Shown: positions 24,586-32,798 of the stretch, piece by piece
How the letters are laid out: each line of letters begins with the position of its first letter
Position numbering within the stretch: position 1 is the stretch's first letter
Assembly: GCA_934456435.1 (NCBI GenBank)
Contig: CAKSHH010000017.1
Coordinates: 1 to 48,887, forward strand
Direction: 5' to 3'
DNA length: 48,887 nt
From: an uncultured Eubacteriales bacterium
GTDB lineage: Bacteria; Bacillota; Clostridia; Oscillospirales; Acutalibacteraceae
Notes under the pieces: generated by a model
Told to the model about the DNA's origin: nothing
What the model saw: only the letters and a program-made list of their open reading frames with translations
Database searches by the model: none
Made by a program: the position numbers and the translations under genes

Positions 24586-26112
24586 TCAGGCGATGTCCGC
24601 CGTGGACGCTTTGATGATATTTTCTTCGGTAGCTTCTCTGTGCGGGAAGGATTTGACTATCCTGCCGTCTCTGAAAACATTTATCGTGTCGCACACAGCC
24701 AGCAGTTCCGTCAGCTCCGAGGATACGACGAGAACTCCCTTGCCCTCGTCGGCAAGCTTTCTCATCAGGACATAGATTTCGCTCTTGCTTCCTATGTCGA
24801 TACCCTTGGTCGGCTCGTCAAATATAATTATCTGCGAATCCGCAGCTATCCATTTGCCGAGAATAACTTTCTGCTGATTACCGCCCGAAAGCTCCGTGAT
24901 ACCCTGATCAACCGAATAGCACTTGATATTAAGATTCTTTTTCTGTTCTTCCGCACATTCCTTTTCGTACTTGCTGCTGGTCAAGCCTCCGGCTCCCTTC
25001 AGCGTTGACGATTTAATAAACGGAAGAATCGAAATGTTTTTCTTGATATCGAAGTTGTGGAAAAATCCTGTTTCACGTCTGTTTTCCGTAACCATCGCAA
25101 GTCCGTGCTTGATTGCCGAATACGGATTTTTAATGTTTACTTTCTTTCCTTTAATATATATTTCTCCGCTTGACTTCGGTTCCGCGCCGAAGATCGCATT
25201 CATCATTTCACTTCTGCCCGATCCGACAAGTCCTGAGAATCCGACGATTTCGCCCTTGTGAAGCTTGAACGAAACGTCGTTCACCTTTCCGTCCTTTCTG
25301 GAAAGATTTTTCACCTCGAAGATGACCTCCTCACCGTCAAAGCTGTCGGGTGCATCTTCATGCTGGTAAGTGTTCTGAACCGTTCTGCCGACCATCATCG
25401 TTACAAGATCATCAACCGTAACGTCGCTGACCTGCTTCGTTCCGACGTAGGCGCCGTCCTTGAGAACCGATACCCTGTCGCCGATCTCCTTGATTTCGGC
25501 AAGCTTGTGGGAAATGAAAACAATTCCTTTGCCCTCTTTTTTCAGCGCCCTGATAACATCAAAGAGGTGTTCAACCTCCTTGGTTGTCAGCGACGCGGTG
25601 GGCTCGTCCATAACGATAACCTTGCTGTCGGCAGCCAAAGCCTTTGCAATCTCGACCTGCTGTTTTTCCGAAACGCTGATGTCCTCAACAAGAGTTTTCG
25701 GATCCCTGTTCAGACCGATTTTTGCAAGCAGCTCCTTTGCCTTTCTGTTCATCTCCGCGTAATCGACCACCGAAACAAGGCCCGCCTTTTTCATCGGAAG
25801 CTTTCCGACGAACAGGTTTTCCTGAATCGAAAGTTCATTGATAACGCTGAGCTCCTGGTAAATAACGCTGATTCCGTTTTCGTAGGAATCCTTGGGAGTC
25901 AGCTTGCTAAACTCCTTGCCGCCAATAATAATTTTGCCCTCTGTGGGCTGATAAACGCCGGAAAGAATCTTCATAAGAGTTGACTTTCCTGCGCCGTTTT
26001 CGCCCAGAAGTACGTGAACCTCTCCCGGCTGAATATCAAACGATATGTCCTTCAGCGCCGTAACTCCGGGAAACTTCTTAACTACCCCTTTCATCTCAAC
26101 GAGAGCGCTCAT
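24586..26112 (-). CDS. alsA: Sugar ABC transporter ATP-binding protein, two-domain
   Basis: A 508-residue cytoplasmic ATPase with two nucleotide-binding halves. The first has Walker A GENGAGKST (about 37-45), signature SVSEKQQVEIAKAL and Walker B VIVMDEPTAS (about 161-170). The second has the family-typical altered Walker A GLVGSGRSE (about 293-301), signature LSGGNQQKV (about 411-419) and IIIFDEPTKG. This RbsA/AlsA arrangement, with a weak second site, is normal for the family. ATG 26112 follows AAAGGA. The gene begins 121 bp after lacI; that gap contains a weak terminator and a perfect operator-like palindrome (26181-26200). Confidence 0.95.
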   Translation of the reverse strand: MSALVEMKGVVKKFPGVTALKDISFDIQPGEVHVLLGENGAGKSTLMKILSGVYQPTEGKIIIGGKEFSKLTPKDSYENGISVIYQELSVINELSIQENLFVGKLPMKKAGLVSVVDYAEMNRKAKELLAKIGLNRDPKTLVEDISVSEKQQVEIAKALAADSKVIVMDEPTASLTTKEVEHLFDVIRALKKEGKGIVFISHKLAEIKEIGDRVSVLKDGAYVGTKQVSDVTVDDLVTMMVGRTVQNTYQHEDAPDSFDGEEVIFEVKNLSRKDGKVNDVSFKLHKGEIVGFSGLVGSGRSEMMNAIFGAEPKSSGEIYIKGKKVNIKNPYSAIKHGLAMVTENRRETGFFHNFDIKKNISILPFIKSSTLKGAGGLTSSKYEKECAEEQKKNLNIKCYSVDQGITELSGGNQQKVILGKWIAADSQIIIFDEPTKGIDIGSKSEIYVLMRKLADEGKGVLVVSSELTELLAVCDTINVFRDGRIVKSFPHREATEENIIKASTADIA

Positions 26113-26180
26113 GGTATCATTCCTTTCTGACTTTGACAGTATTATGTGATATTTGATGTGGAAATATTTTGTATGGTTTG

Positions 26181-26200
26181 TTGAGTAAAGGTTTACTCAA
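26181..26200. promoter_or_regulatory. LacI-type operator upstream of alsA
   Basis: Two perfect 9-bp arms, TTGAGTAAA and TTTACTCAA, around a GG centre. The half-site matches the site at the lacI promoter (27251-27268). Its place between lacI and alsA fits local repression of the transport operon. Confidence 0.75.
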
Positions 26201-26206
26201 CATCTA

Positions 26207-26232
26207 TTAAAAAAAGGGAAAATCCCCTTTTT
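26207..26232 (-). terminator. Weak terminator after lacI
   Basis: A short stem AAAAAGGG/CCCTTTTT with a 6-nt loop followed by further T and A on the minus strand. It may reduce read-through from lacI into alsA and so keep the structural genes under the operator at 26181. Confidence 0.5.
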
Positions 26233-26233
26233 C

Positions 26234-27229
26234 CTATTTTGTGCTTCCCCTCACGGAGAGCTTAACCGGTATTGTGTACTCATGGATTTTCGACGTGTTG
26301 CCGTTTATCAAATCCATAAGAACCTCAACCGAGCGTTTTCCGAGAAGATCGGTATCCTGAATAACCGTCGTGATCGGCGGATCGGAAATTTCGGTATGTG
26401 TTATTCCGTCGAATCCAACCAGCTTCACATCTTCCGGCACTCTTTTGCCGCTTTCTTTCAGTCCGCGGAGAGCTCCGAGAGCCATTGAATCCGTCGTGCA
26501 GAAGATTCCGTCAAAATCAATTCCGTCGGCAATCAGCTTTCTCACCGCATCCCTTGCGTCAGCATACGAAACACGGCATGGAACCATTCTTGCATCGTCA
26601 ATTTCAACTCCGTACTGCTTGTGAGCCATTATATAACCCTGTATACGTTTGTTGACTGTTGAATAAAGATTGACATCGTGAATTATAACAATTTTTCGGC
26701 AGCCTTTTCTGATAAGCTCCTCGGTTGCGAGGAATCCGCCGTTTTCATTGTCGGACGAGACAAAGTTAAAATCAACACCTGGACGCCTGTCGATATAAAC
26801 AACCGGAACAGTAAACTCCTTGGAGACCTCATCGCCGGGCTTTCTTGCGCTGAAATAGACTATTCCCTCCACGCCCTTTGACTGGAGCGAGGAAATGTGG
26901 TGCGTTTCGTAGTCAATATTTTCGTCGCTGTCGCACACGAACACGTTGTAGCCCATTGGGATAACCGAGCTTTCGACTGACCTGACAATATGTGAAAAGT
27001 ATTCGTTCGTGATATCCGGAATTATGATTCCGATTGTCTTTGTCCGGTTTGTTCTGAGTCCCTGTGCGTTGGGATTTATTGCATAATTGTATTTCTCAAC
27101 GATCGCCATAACCTTTTTTTCAGTCTCGGCGGAATAGCGTCCGTTTTTGTTGAGAACTCTTGAGACCGTGGCAATCGACACGCCCGACATTCGGGCTATA
27201 TCTACCATAGAAATGTTTTTGCTGTCCAT
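26234..27229 (-). CDS. LacI-family regulator of the allose operon
   Basis: A 331-residue repressor. Residues 6-35 form the LacI helix-turn-helix (SMVDIARMSGVSIATVSRVL, with hinge NKNGRYSAETEKKV). The rest is a type I periplasmic-binding-fold effector domain (IGIIIPDITNEYFSHIVRSVE about 50-70; VEGIVYFSARKPGD; CTTDSMALGALRGLKESG about 245-262; LVGFDGITHTEISDPPITTV). E. coli's allose operon uses an RpiR-type AlsR, so the regulator class differs here. ATG 27229 follows TGGAG. A strong promoter (27278-27306) and an operator just downstream of it (27251-27268) indicate autoregulation. The effector is probably allose or a phosphorylated intermediate (inference). Confidence 0.92.
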   Translation of the reverse strand: MDSKNISMVDIARMSGVSIATVSRVLNKNGRYSAETEKKVMAIVEKYNYAINPNAQGLRTNRTKTIGIIIPDITNEYFSHIVRSVESSVIPMGYNVFVCDSDENIDYETHHISSLQSKGVEGIVYFSARKPGDEVSKEFTVPVVYIDRRPGVDFNFVSSDNENGGFLATEELIRKGCRKIVIIHDVNLYSTVNKRIQGYIMAHKQYGVEIDDARMVPCRVSYADARDAVRKLIADGIDFDGIFCTTDSMALGALRGLKESGKRVPEDVKLVGFDGITHTEISDPPITTVIQDTDLLGKRSVEVLMDLINGNTSKIHEYTIPVKLSVRGSTK

Positions 27230-27250
27230 ATATTCTCCAGTTGATTTCGT

Positions 27251-27268
27251 TTGAGTAATCGTTTACCC
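27251..27268. promoter_or_regulatory. LacI-type operator at the lacI promoter
   Basis: TTGAGTAATCGTTTACCC, an imperfect palindrome with CG centre, sharing TTGAGTAA...GTTTAC with the perfect site at 26181-26200. It lies at about +3 to +20 relative to the predicted start of transcription, a position that would block promoter clearance. Confidence 0.7.
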
Positions 27269-27277
27269 TACGCCCAT

Positions 27278-27306
27278 AGAATAATCCAATTCGCCGAATT
27301 TGTCAA
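27278..27306 (-). promoter_or_regulatory. Promoter of lacI / allose operon
   Basis: TTGACA (27306-27301), a 17-bp spacer and TATTCT (27283-27278) on the minus strand. The 27307-27524 stretch beyond it holds nothing recognisable and is AT-rich. Confidence 0.75.
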
Positions 27307-27524
27307 CACATTTCCCGAAAATAAATTATTTTTGTCGATTCTGCCCAATTTGCAAGTTTTCAATTTGTGGACTATTACCATACGCAAAGTTTTTACCAGC
27401 TTTTAAATGTTATATTGTGGGTTTGAAACACGCGTAATACAACACCAAAACTTCCCATATCGTAAACCGTACCCTTGCCGGGCAGATATAATAAATTGCA
27501 TTAACCTAAAAGAATCTAAAAATT

Positions 27525-27563
27525 TTACAGCCCTCGCAGACTTAATATCCGCAAAGGCTGTAA
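27525..27563 (-). terminator. Terminator of the DUF1015 gene
   Basis: The stem TTACAGCC/GGCTGTAA with partial inner pairing is followed on the minus strand by AAAATTTTTA. It is 15 bp past the stop. Confidence 0.75.
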
Positions 27564-27577
27564 TGCTTTATTCGATT

Positions 27578-28819
27578 TTATGAAAGCTTGTGGATGAAGA
27601 GGCCGCTCATGAGTTTAGGCTCAAACCATGTGGATTTCGGCGGCATAATCTTGCCTGCGTCGGCGATATCCATAAGGTCGTCAAGCGTTGTCGGATACAT
27701 TGAAAAAGCAATTTTCATATCCGTATTAACTCTTCTCTCCAGCTCGCCGAGTCCGCGGATTCCGCCGATGAAGTCGATTCTTTTGTCGGTACGCGGATCG
27801 TCAATTCCGAAGATCGGAGAAATTACATTGTTCTGAAGAATAGAAACATCAAGCTGATCAACCGGATCGTTGGCGTCGAATGTGCCGTCCTTGGCGGTCA
27901 GCTTGTACCAAACCGAATCAAGGAGCATACCGAACGTGTGCTTCTTCTCAGGTTTGTAAGCATCCTTTCCGTAAACCTCAACGTCCATAACCTCGCCGAT
28001 TTTTGCGAGGAACTCTTCGCTTGAGTATCCGTTGAGATCCTTCATAACGCGGTTGTAGTCCATGATCTCAAGCTCATCTGTCGGGAAGAGAACTGCAAGG
28101 AAGAAGTTGAACTCCTCTTCTCCCGTATAACCCGGATTCTGCTCGCGGCGCTTCTTGCCGACTTTGACGGCGGAAGCTGCTCTGTGGTGACCGTCGGCGA
28201 TATAGAGCGAATCAATGGAAGCAAACTTGTCCGTTACAGCCTTGACTGTTTCGGGGCAGTCGATTACCCATACTGTGTTCTGTACGCCCTCGGAGACAAA
28301 GTCATAGACGGGAGTGTGAGCCGCTTTCCAATCCTCAACAGTCTTGCTGATGAACTCGTCGGGGCGGTATGTAAGGAAGATCGGACCCGTGTTTGCGTCG
28401 CAGTAATCAACGTGGTTGATTCTGTCGGCTTCCTTGTCTGCTCTTGTGAGCTCGTGCTTCTTGATAACGTTGTTGATGTAGTCGTCGATTGCGGTGCAGC
28501 CGACAAGACCGGTCTGACTTCTGCCGTTCATTATCTGACGGTAAATGTAGATGCAGGGTGTTTCGTCCTGCTTGCATACACCGTCGGTAACAAGTTTGTC
28601 AAGATTCTCGCTTGCCTTGAGGTAAACTTTTTCGTCATAGAGGTCGATCGACGGGTCGAGGTCAACCTCTGCCTTATCAACATGAAGGAAAGAATAAGGA
28701 TTTCCCTTTACCATTTCTCTTGCTTCGTCGCTGTTCATAACGTCATACGGCAGAGCCGCAACGTCCTTGGCTTTTTCGGGTATCGGTCTGATAGCCTTGA
28801 AAGGTCTGAAAACTGCCAT
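27578..28819 (-). CDS. DUF1015 (SerB/ParB-like fold) protein
   Basis: A 413-residue cytoplasmic protein of the DUF1015 family, widespread in Clostridia and often near serine biosynthesis genes, which are not present here. Visible family features are AVFRPFKAIRP (about 2-12), VAALPYDVMNSDEAREM (about 20-36), NPYSFLHVDK (about 41-50), HELTRADKEADRINHVDYCDANTGPI (about 145-170, split motif) and LYIADGHHRAASAVKVGKKRRE (about 216-237), where the DGHHR core is the most conserved part. ATG 28819 is chosen since the upstream GTG at 28828 abuts the AAGGAG site. Promoter: TTGACA (28882-28877), 18 bp, TAAAAT (28858-28853). Function is not established from the sequence. Confidence 0.9.
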   Translation of the reverse strand: MAVFRPFKAIRPIPEKAKDVAALPYDVMNSDEAREMVKGNPYSFLHVDKAEVDLDPSIDLYDEKVYLKASENLDKLVTDGVCKQDETPCIYIYRQIMNGRSQTGLVGCTAIDDYINNVIKKHELTRADKEADRINHVDYCDANTGPIFLTYRPDEFISKTVEDWKAAHTPVYDFVSEGVQNTVWVIDCPETVKAVTDKFASIDSLYIADGHHRAASAVKVGKKRREQNPGYTGEEEFNFFLAVLFPTDELEIMDYNRVMKDLNGYSSEEFLAKIGEVMDVEVYGKDAYKPEKKHTFGMLLDSVWYKLTAKDGTFDANDPVDQLDVSILQNNVISPIFGIDDPRTDKRIDFIGGIRGLGELERRVNTDMKIAFSMYPTTLDDLMDIADAGKIMPPKSTWFEPKLMSGLFIHKLS

Positions 28820-28852
28820 TGGTATCACTTCTCCTTTTGTTTTTATGTTATA

Positions 28853-28882
28853 ATTTTACTATATATGTTGTTTGTTTGTCAA
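28853..28882 (-). promoter_or_regulatory. Promoter of the DUF1015 gene
   Basis: TTGACA (28882-28877), an 18-bp spacer and TAAAAT (28858-28853) on the minus strand. Confidence 0.65.
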
Positions 28883-29000
28883 TATTTTCATCAAAGAAAA
28901 GGGGGTTGTCGAATTTAGATGCGGAAAGTGTTTTCTTTAGCCCGAAGCTGTATATGAATACTGCGAGAGGGTAAAAAACGCTTAGAAAAACAAAATAGCA

Positions 29001-29085
29001 TAAAGTAAAAGCTATAATTTACAATCAGCTTTAATATAGGCTGAAATGTCTATTATAGCTTTTATTGTTATTTTGTTCTTCGGTC
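29001..29085. repeat. Dispersed hairpin repeat, copy 1 (full-length)
   Basis: AAAAGCTATAAT (29007-29018) pairs with ATTATAGCTTTT (29052-29063), with an inner CAGC/GCTG stem. Flanks TAGCATAAAG on the left and ATTGTTATTTTGTTCT on the right are shared with copy 2 (31125-31222) in the same orientation. It lies past the 3' end of the XRE gene and has A and T tracts on both sides, so it could also terminate transcription. Confidence 0.75.
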
Positions 29086-29113
29086 TGCGCTAAATGCGGC
29101 AACCCGTTAAGTT

Positions 29114-29359
29114 TTATTCACAGTCGAGAAGCCACTCAAGACTGACGTTGAGCGAATCTGCGATTGCTTTAAGCTCGTAATCGGAAACTCCTCTGAGCTG
29201 ACCCTCAAGCTTTGACAAGCCCGATGCGTTGAGGTCGATTCCTCTTATCTGAAGCTGTGCAAGAAGATCCTTCTGCTTCATTCCGATTGCCTTTCTCTGC
29301 TGTTCAACCTTGGCGCCGATAATGTTCATGTCGCCGAGCGCCTGTTTTCTTGTTCTCAT
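29114..29359 (-). CDS. Small XRE-family transcriptional regulator
   Basis: An 81-residue single-domain DNA-binding protein. The helix-turn-helix spans about 13-70 (KVEQQRKAIGMKQKDLLAQL, ..., GLSKLEGQLRGVSDYELKAIADSLNVSLEWLL). It has no effector domain. ATG 29359 follows GGAGG. It is divergent from pncB with a 280-bp spacer containing the pncB promoters. Control of pncB or of itself is possible but not shown by the sequence. Confidence 0.85.
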   Translation of the reverse strand: MRTRKQALGDMNIIGAKVEQQRKAIGMKQKDLLAQLQIRGIDLNASGLSKLEGQLRGVSDYELKAIADSLNVSLEWLLDCE

Positions 29360-29581
29360 GTTTTTCCTCCTATTTGCAATGCAAAAATAACTTTAAATTA
29401 CATAATTATAATATCATATCGGCAAACTAAAAACAATGTTTTAAGAGTAATACAACACTTTTTATGTATTTGGAGACTTGTATCAGCTACTTTGCACATT
29501 ATTTTATGCATTTTCACAATATTTGACATTTTCTTGATCTTTTTGTTATATAAATAACATAACAAATTAGTCCTTTCGGGA

Positions 29582-29610
29582 TTGAAAAAGTCGATTTATG
29601 ATGTTATAAT
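29582..29610 (+). promoter_or_regulatory. Promoter of pncB (proximal), with a second one upstream
   Basis: TTGAAA (29582-29587), 17 bp, consensus TATAAT (29605-29610), 30 bp before the ATG. A second candidate is TTGACA (29523-29528), 17 bp, TTATAT (29546-29551). The rest of the 29360-29639 spacer is AT-rich with no gene. Confidence 0.65.
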
Positions 29611-29639
29611 ACGGTTATTATCAGTAAGGCGGTGTAAAA

Positions 29640-31088
29640 ATGAACGATCTCAAACAAAGAAACCTGACAATGCTTACCGACTTTTACGAAATAACCATGG
29701 CGAACGGTTATTTTCTCAACGGAAAAGGAGACACAACGGCTCAGTTCGATATGTTCTTCCGAACGATACCGGACAACGGCGGCTTTGCCATAATGGCGGG
29801 TGTTGAACAGCTTGTTGAGTACCTTGAGAATCTCAGCTTTTCCGACAAGGATATCGAATACCTCAGGGGCAGAGGCTTCTGCGAGGAATTTCTCGATTAC
29901 CTCAAAAACTTTGAATTTAAGTGTGACGTTTACAGCGTTCCCGAAGGAACTCCGATATTTCCGCGTGAGCCGATCGTGACCGTCAAGGGTCCGGTTATGC
30001 AGGCTCAGTTCATTGAGACGATGGTTCTTTTGGCGATAAACCACCAGAGCCTTATTGCAACAAAGGCGAACCGAATCACGCGCGCGGCTCAGGGACGTCC
30101 GATCATGGAGTTCGGCTCACGCCGTGCCCAGGGATTTGACGGTGCTGTATACGGAGCAAGAGCGGCATATATTGCAGGCTGTGCAGGTACCGCTTGTACG
30201 ATTGTTGACCGCGAGTTCGGTGTTCCGGCTCTCGGCACAATGGCGCATAGCTGGGTCCAGCTCTTCGATTCCGAGCTTGAAGCCTTCTGTGCTTACGCAA
30301 AGGTCTATCCCGATGACTGCACCCTGCTTGTTGATACTTACAATGTCCTTAAGTCGGGTATACCGAATGCGATAGAAGCGTTCAAGCGCGAGGTTCTTCC
30401 GCGCGGCTTCCGTCCCAAGGGAATCCGAATCGATAGCGGCGACATAACCTATCTTTCCAAAAAGGCGCGTAAAATGCTCGACGACGCAGGCTTTGAAGAT
30501 GTCAAAATTGTCGCTTCAAACTCGCTTGATGAATATATTATCCGCGATATGCTTCTCCAGGGCGCAAAGGTTGACTCATTCGGCGTCGGTGAAAGGCTCA
30601 TCACAGCATCGTCCGCTCCTGTTTTCGGCGGAGTTTATAAGCTCTGTGCGGTTGAAAAGGACGGAGAGATGGTGCCGAAAATCAAGCTCAGCGAAAACGC
30701 GGCAAAGGTTACGACTCCGGGCGCAAAAAAGCTGTGGAGACTTTATGACAACGAGTCGGGCAAGGCTCTTGCCGATGTTATCACCCTTGAGGACGAGATG
30801 ATTGACGACAGCCACGATTATGAAATTTTCGATCCCGATTACACATGGAAGCGCAAGAATGTGTATAACTTCACCGCCCGTCAGCTTCTTCAGCCGCTGT
30901 TCATAAACGGAGAAAGAGTTTATGAATATCAGGATATCGATGACATTAAAAATTACTGTATGTCTCAGGTTGATACACTTTGGGACGAGGTCACAAGATT
31001 TGAAAATCCGCACAACTATTATGTTGATCTCTCACAGCGTCTTTGGGATGTTAAGAACGAGCTTATTACACAGTACAGCACAAGATAA
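29640..31088 (+). CDS. pncB: Nicotinate phosphoribosyltransferase
   Basis: Salvages nicotinic acid into NAD: nicotinate + PRPP (with ATP) gives nicotinate mononucleotide. The 482-residue protein has the clostridial/bacillar long-form features: LTDFYEITMANGYF (about 12-25), EFGSRRAQGFDGAVYGARAAYIAGC (about 156-180, split), LGTMAHSWVQLF (about 198-209, with the conserved His), LLVDTYN (about 230-236), IRIDSGDI (about 261-268) and SFGVGERL (about 314-321). ATG 29640 follows AAGGCGGTG. The repeat element at 31125-31222 lies after the stop. Confidence 0.96.
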   Translation: MNDLKQRNLTMLTDFYEITMANGYFLNGKGDTTAQFDMFFRTIPDNGGFAIMAGVEQLVEYLENLSFSDKDIEYLRGRGFCEEFLDYLKNFEFKCDVYSVPEGTPIFPREPIVTVKGPVMQAQFIETMVLLAINHQSLIATKANRITRAAQGRPIMEFGSRRAQGFDGAVYGARAAYIAGCAGTACTIVDREFGVPALGTMAHSWVQLFDSELEAFCAYAKVYPDDCTLLVDTYNVLKSGIPNAIEAFKREVLPRGFRPKGIRIDSGDITYLSKKARKMLDDAGFEDVKIVASNSLDEYIIRDMLLQGAKVDSFGVGERLITASSAPVFGGVYKLCAVEKDGEMVPKIKLSENAAKVTTPGAKKLWRLYDNESGKALADVITLEDEMIDDSHDYEIFDPDYTWKRKNVYNFTARQLLQPLFINGERVYEYQDIDDIKNYCMSQVDTLWDEVTRFENPHNYYVDLSQRLWDVKNELITQYSTR

Positions 31089-31124
31089 AGAGACCGCGGT
31101 ATTTAGCGCAGGCAAAATTTTTTA

Positions 31125-31222
31125 TTAGCATAAAGCTAAAGCTATAATTCACAATCGGCATTTCATTTGCCGAAACATGAATTATAGCTTTTATTGTTAT
31201 CTTGTTCTCAGCCTGATTAAAT
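31125..31222. repeat. Dispersed hairpin repeat, copy 2 (full-length)
   Basis: AAAGCTATAATTC (31138-31150) pairs with GAATTATAGCTTT (31179-31191), with an inner CGGC/GCCG stem. It shares about 100 bp with copy 1. The downstream T tract makes it a plausible pncB terminator. The remaining gap to cotJA (31223-31607) has no gene; it contains repeat remnants at 31378-31462 like those at 6361-6560, and a small GGCAT/ATGCC inverted repeat near 31556-31580. Confidence 0.75.
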
Positions 31223-31607
31223 GTAAAATTCCTTTTGTTCGGTTTATAAAATATTGCTTAAATTAGCGCAAACCGATTTCCGCCCATGTAGAGTAATTCA
31301 TTAGCTAAAAAATAAAGCAAATTATATGAAATTTAAAGATGCGCACAAATTCAGCCGCCCATTGATTTGAAGTCAGGGGGAGGCTGAGGTTGTGCAAGGC
31401 ATTTAGTTTTAATATAACTTGCTTTTTTAGTTGGCTTTTGACACGATGTGGGTATCGTGCACTACAATTAAATCTGTATCACCCCTCACTTGCAACAGAG
31501 TGAACAAGGGAAAACAAAGGTTTTTACCGTTCCTTTGTGCCACAAAAAATCGTCAGGCATATCCTGTTAATAGGCAATGCCAAAAAAGTTTAAAGGAGTT
31601 AATCAGA

Positions 31608-31841
31608 TTGAATAATTTTTCTTATGAACGTCCTGCCAAGGCACCCATGGGATTCAATCGCAGCGCCGCTCCCGACGTCCGTTCGGGATACACATCGGCT
31701 CTGCCCGAGAATCCCGTTGTTGCAATGGCTTATGTGCCGTTTCAGACTGATATCAAAACATACGATGAGCTTCAGGCGCTGAAAGCCGGTACACTCTTCC
31801 CCGTACTCGACAAGCCCTTCGTGGGTCGTGGTATGAGATGA
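31608..31841 (+). CDS. cotJA: Spore coat-associated protein CotJA (TTG start)
   Basis: A 77-residue spore-coat protein, first gene of cotJABC. The start is TTG 31608, 9 nt after AAAGGAG. The frame is open for 59 more codons upstream, but those overlap repeat remnants and have no site. The conserved C-terminal half reads ENPVVAMAYVPFQ and FPVLDKPFVGRG. In Bacillus the CotJ proteins are made in the mother cell under sigma-E and are deposited in the coat. Its TGA overlaps the cotJB ATG (ATGA). I could not pin a sigma-E promoter. Confidence 0.9.
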   Translation: MNNFSYERPAKAPMGFNRSAAPDVRSGYTSALPENPVVAMAYVPFQTDIKTYDELQALKAGTLFPVLDKPFVGRGMR

Positions 31842-32083
31842 CAAGAGCAGCTCTTTTGCAGCAGATAGACGCCGTGCAATTTGCAATGTGGGAACTTCAT
31901 CTTTATCTTGATACCCACCCGGACGATCTCAGCGCGCTTGCGCTTTACAAAAAGTATGAAGAAAAGAACGAACGACTGGTTTCCGAATATGAGGAAGAAT
32001 GCGGCCCACTCTATTCAAACTCAGACCCCGGTGTATCGTGGCTCAAGAATCCGTGGCCGTGGGACTTAGGGGGTAACTACTGA
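31838..32083 (+). CDS. cotJB: Spore coat protein CotJB
   Basis: An 81-residue protein matching CotJB: LLQQIDAVQFAMWELHLYLDTHPDD (about 6-30, split) and the C-terminal WLKNPWPWD. It is translationally coupled to cotJA (4-bp overlap) and to cotJC, whose ATG shares the final base of the cotJB stop. Its role is assembly of the inner spore coat with CotJA and CotJC, known from the Bacillus operon. Confidence 0.93.
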   Translation: MTRAALLQQIDAVQFAMWELHLYLDTHPDDLSALALYKKYEEKNERLVSEYEEECGPLYSNSDPGVSWLKNPWPWDLGGNY

Positions 32084-32679
32084 TGTTTGTCTATGAAAAG
32101 AAATTACAATATCCCGTCAAAATATCCACACCCAACGCCAAATACGCTAGCATAATAATTTCACAATACGGCGGTCCGGACGGCGAGTTGGGGGCGTCGC
32201 TGAGGTATCTCAGCCAGCGTTTTGCCATGCCTTACCCTGAACTCAAAGGACTTTTGACCGATATAGGTACCGAGGAGCTGGGACATCTTGAAATGATCGG
32301 TGCGATTGTTCATCAGCTTACGCGCAACCTTTCATACGACGAGATAAAGCGAAGCGGATTTGACACCTATTTTGTCGATCACACGACAGGCGTCTATCCG
32401 ACGGCGGCAAGCGGTTTCCCGTGGTCCGGTGCAGAAATGCAGTCCACAGGCGACACTATTGCCGACCTGATGGAAAATATGGCGGCGGAGCAAAAAGCGC
32501 GAGTTACTTACGACAACATTCTCCGTCTCGTTGACGACCCTGACGTTCGCGACGTAATCAAGTTCCTGCGTGAACGTGAGATTGTCCATTTCCAGCGCTT
32601 CGGCGAGGGTCTCCGTATCGCAACCGACAAGCTCAATTCAAAGAACTTCTACGCATTTAACCCGTCATTTGACAAATAA
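32083..32679 (+). CDS. cotJC: Spore coat protein CotJC, manganese-catalase family
   Basis: A 198-residue protein with the four-helix di-manganese catalase fold. Metal-ligand-type Glu and His residues appear in ELGASLRYLSQRF (about 33-45), TEELGHLEMIGAI (about 66-78), AEQKARVTYDNIL (about 133-145) and EREIVHFQRFGEG (about 164-176). It may protect spores from peroxide or act as a structural coat protein. It ends the operon and is followed by repeat copy 3, which forms a bidirectional terminator. Confidence 0.95.
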   Translation: MFVYEKKLQYPVKISTPNAKYASIIISQYGGPDGELGASLRYLSQRFAMPYPELKGLLTDIGTEELGHLEMIGAIVHQLTRNLSYDEIKRSGFDTYFVDHTTGVYPTAASGFPWSGAEMQSTGDTIADLMENMAAEQKARVTYDNILRLVDDPDVRDVIKFLREREIVHFQRFGEGLRIATDKLNSKNFYAFNPSFDK

Positions 32680-32720
32680 AAAGCGTCTGTTCGGCACAGG
32701 TCAACGACCAAATAAATAAT

Positions 32721-32776
32721 AAAGGCTATAATTCACAATCGGTAACGGTGCTGATTGTAATTATAGCTTTTACTTT
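32721..32776. repeat. Dispersed hairpin repeat, copy 3 (core only), probable bidirectional terminator
   Basis: GCTATAATTCACAATC (about 32725-32740) pairs with GATTGTAATTATAGC (about 32753-32767), flanked by A-rich and T-rich tracts. It keeps the core of copies 1 and 2 but not their outer flanks. It sits between the convergent cotJC and FtsX-like permease genes. Confidence 0.75.
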
Positions 32777-32798
32777 TTTAAAGTTAAATTTTTTCTTA

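Noticed and set aside
31431..31607. Upstream extension of cotJA
   Set aside because: No ribosome site precedes it, and the sequence overlaps intergenic repeat remnants.
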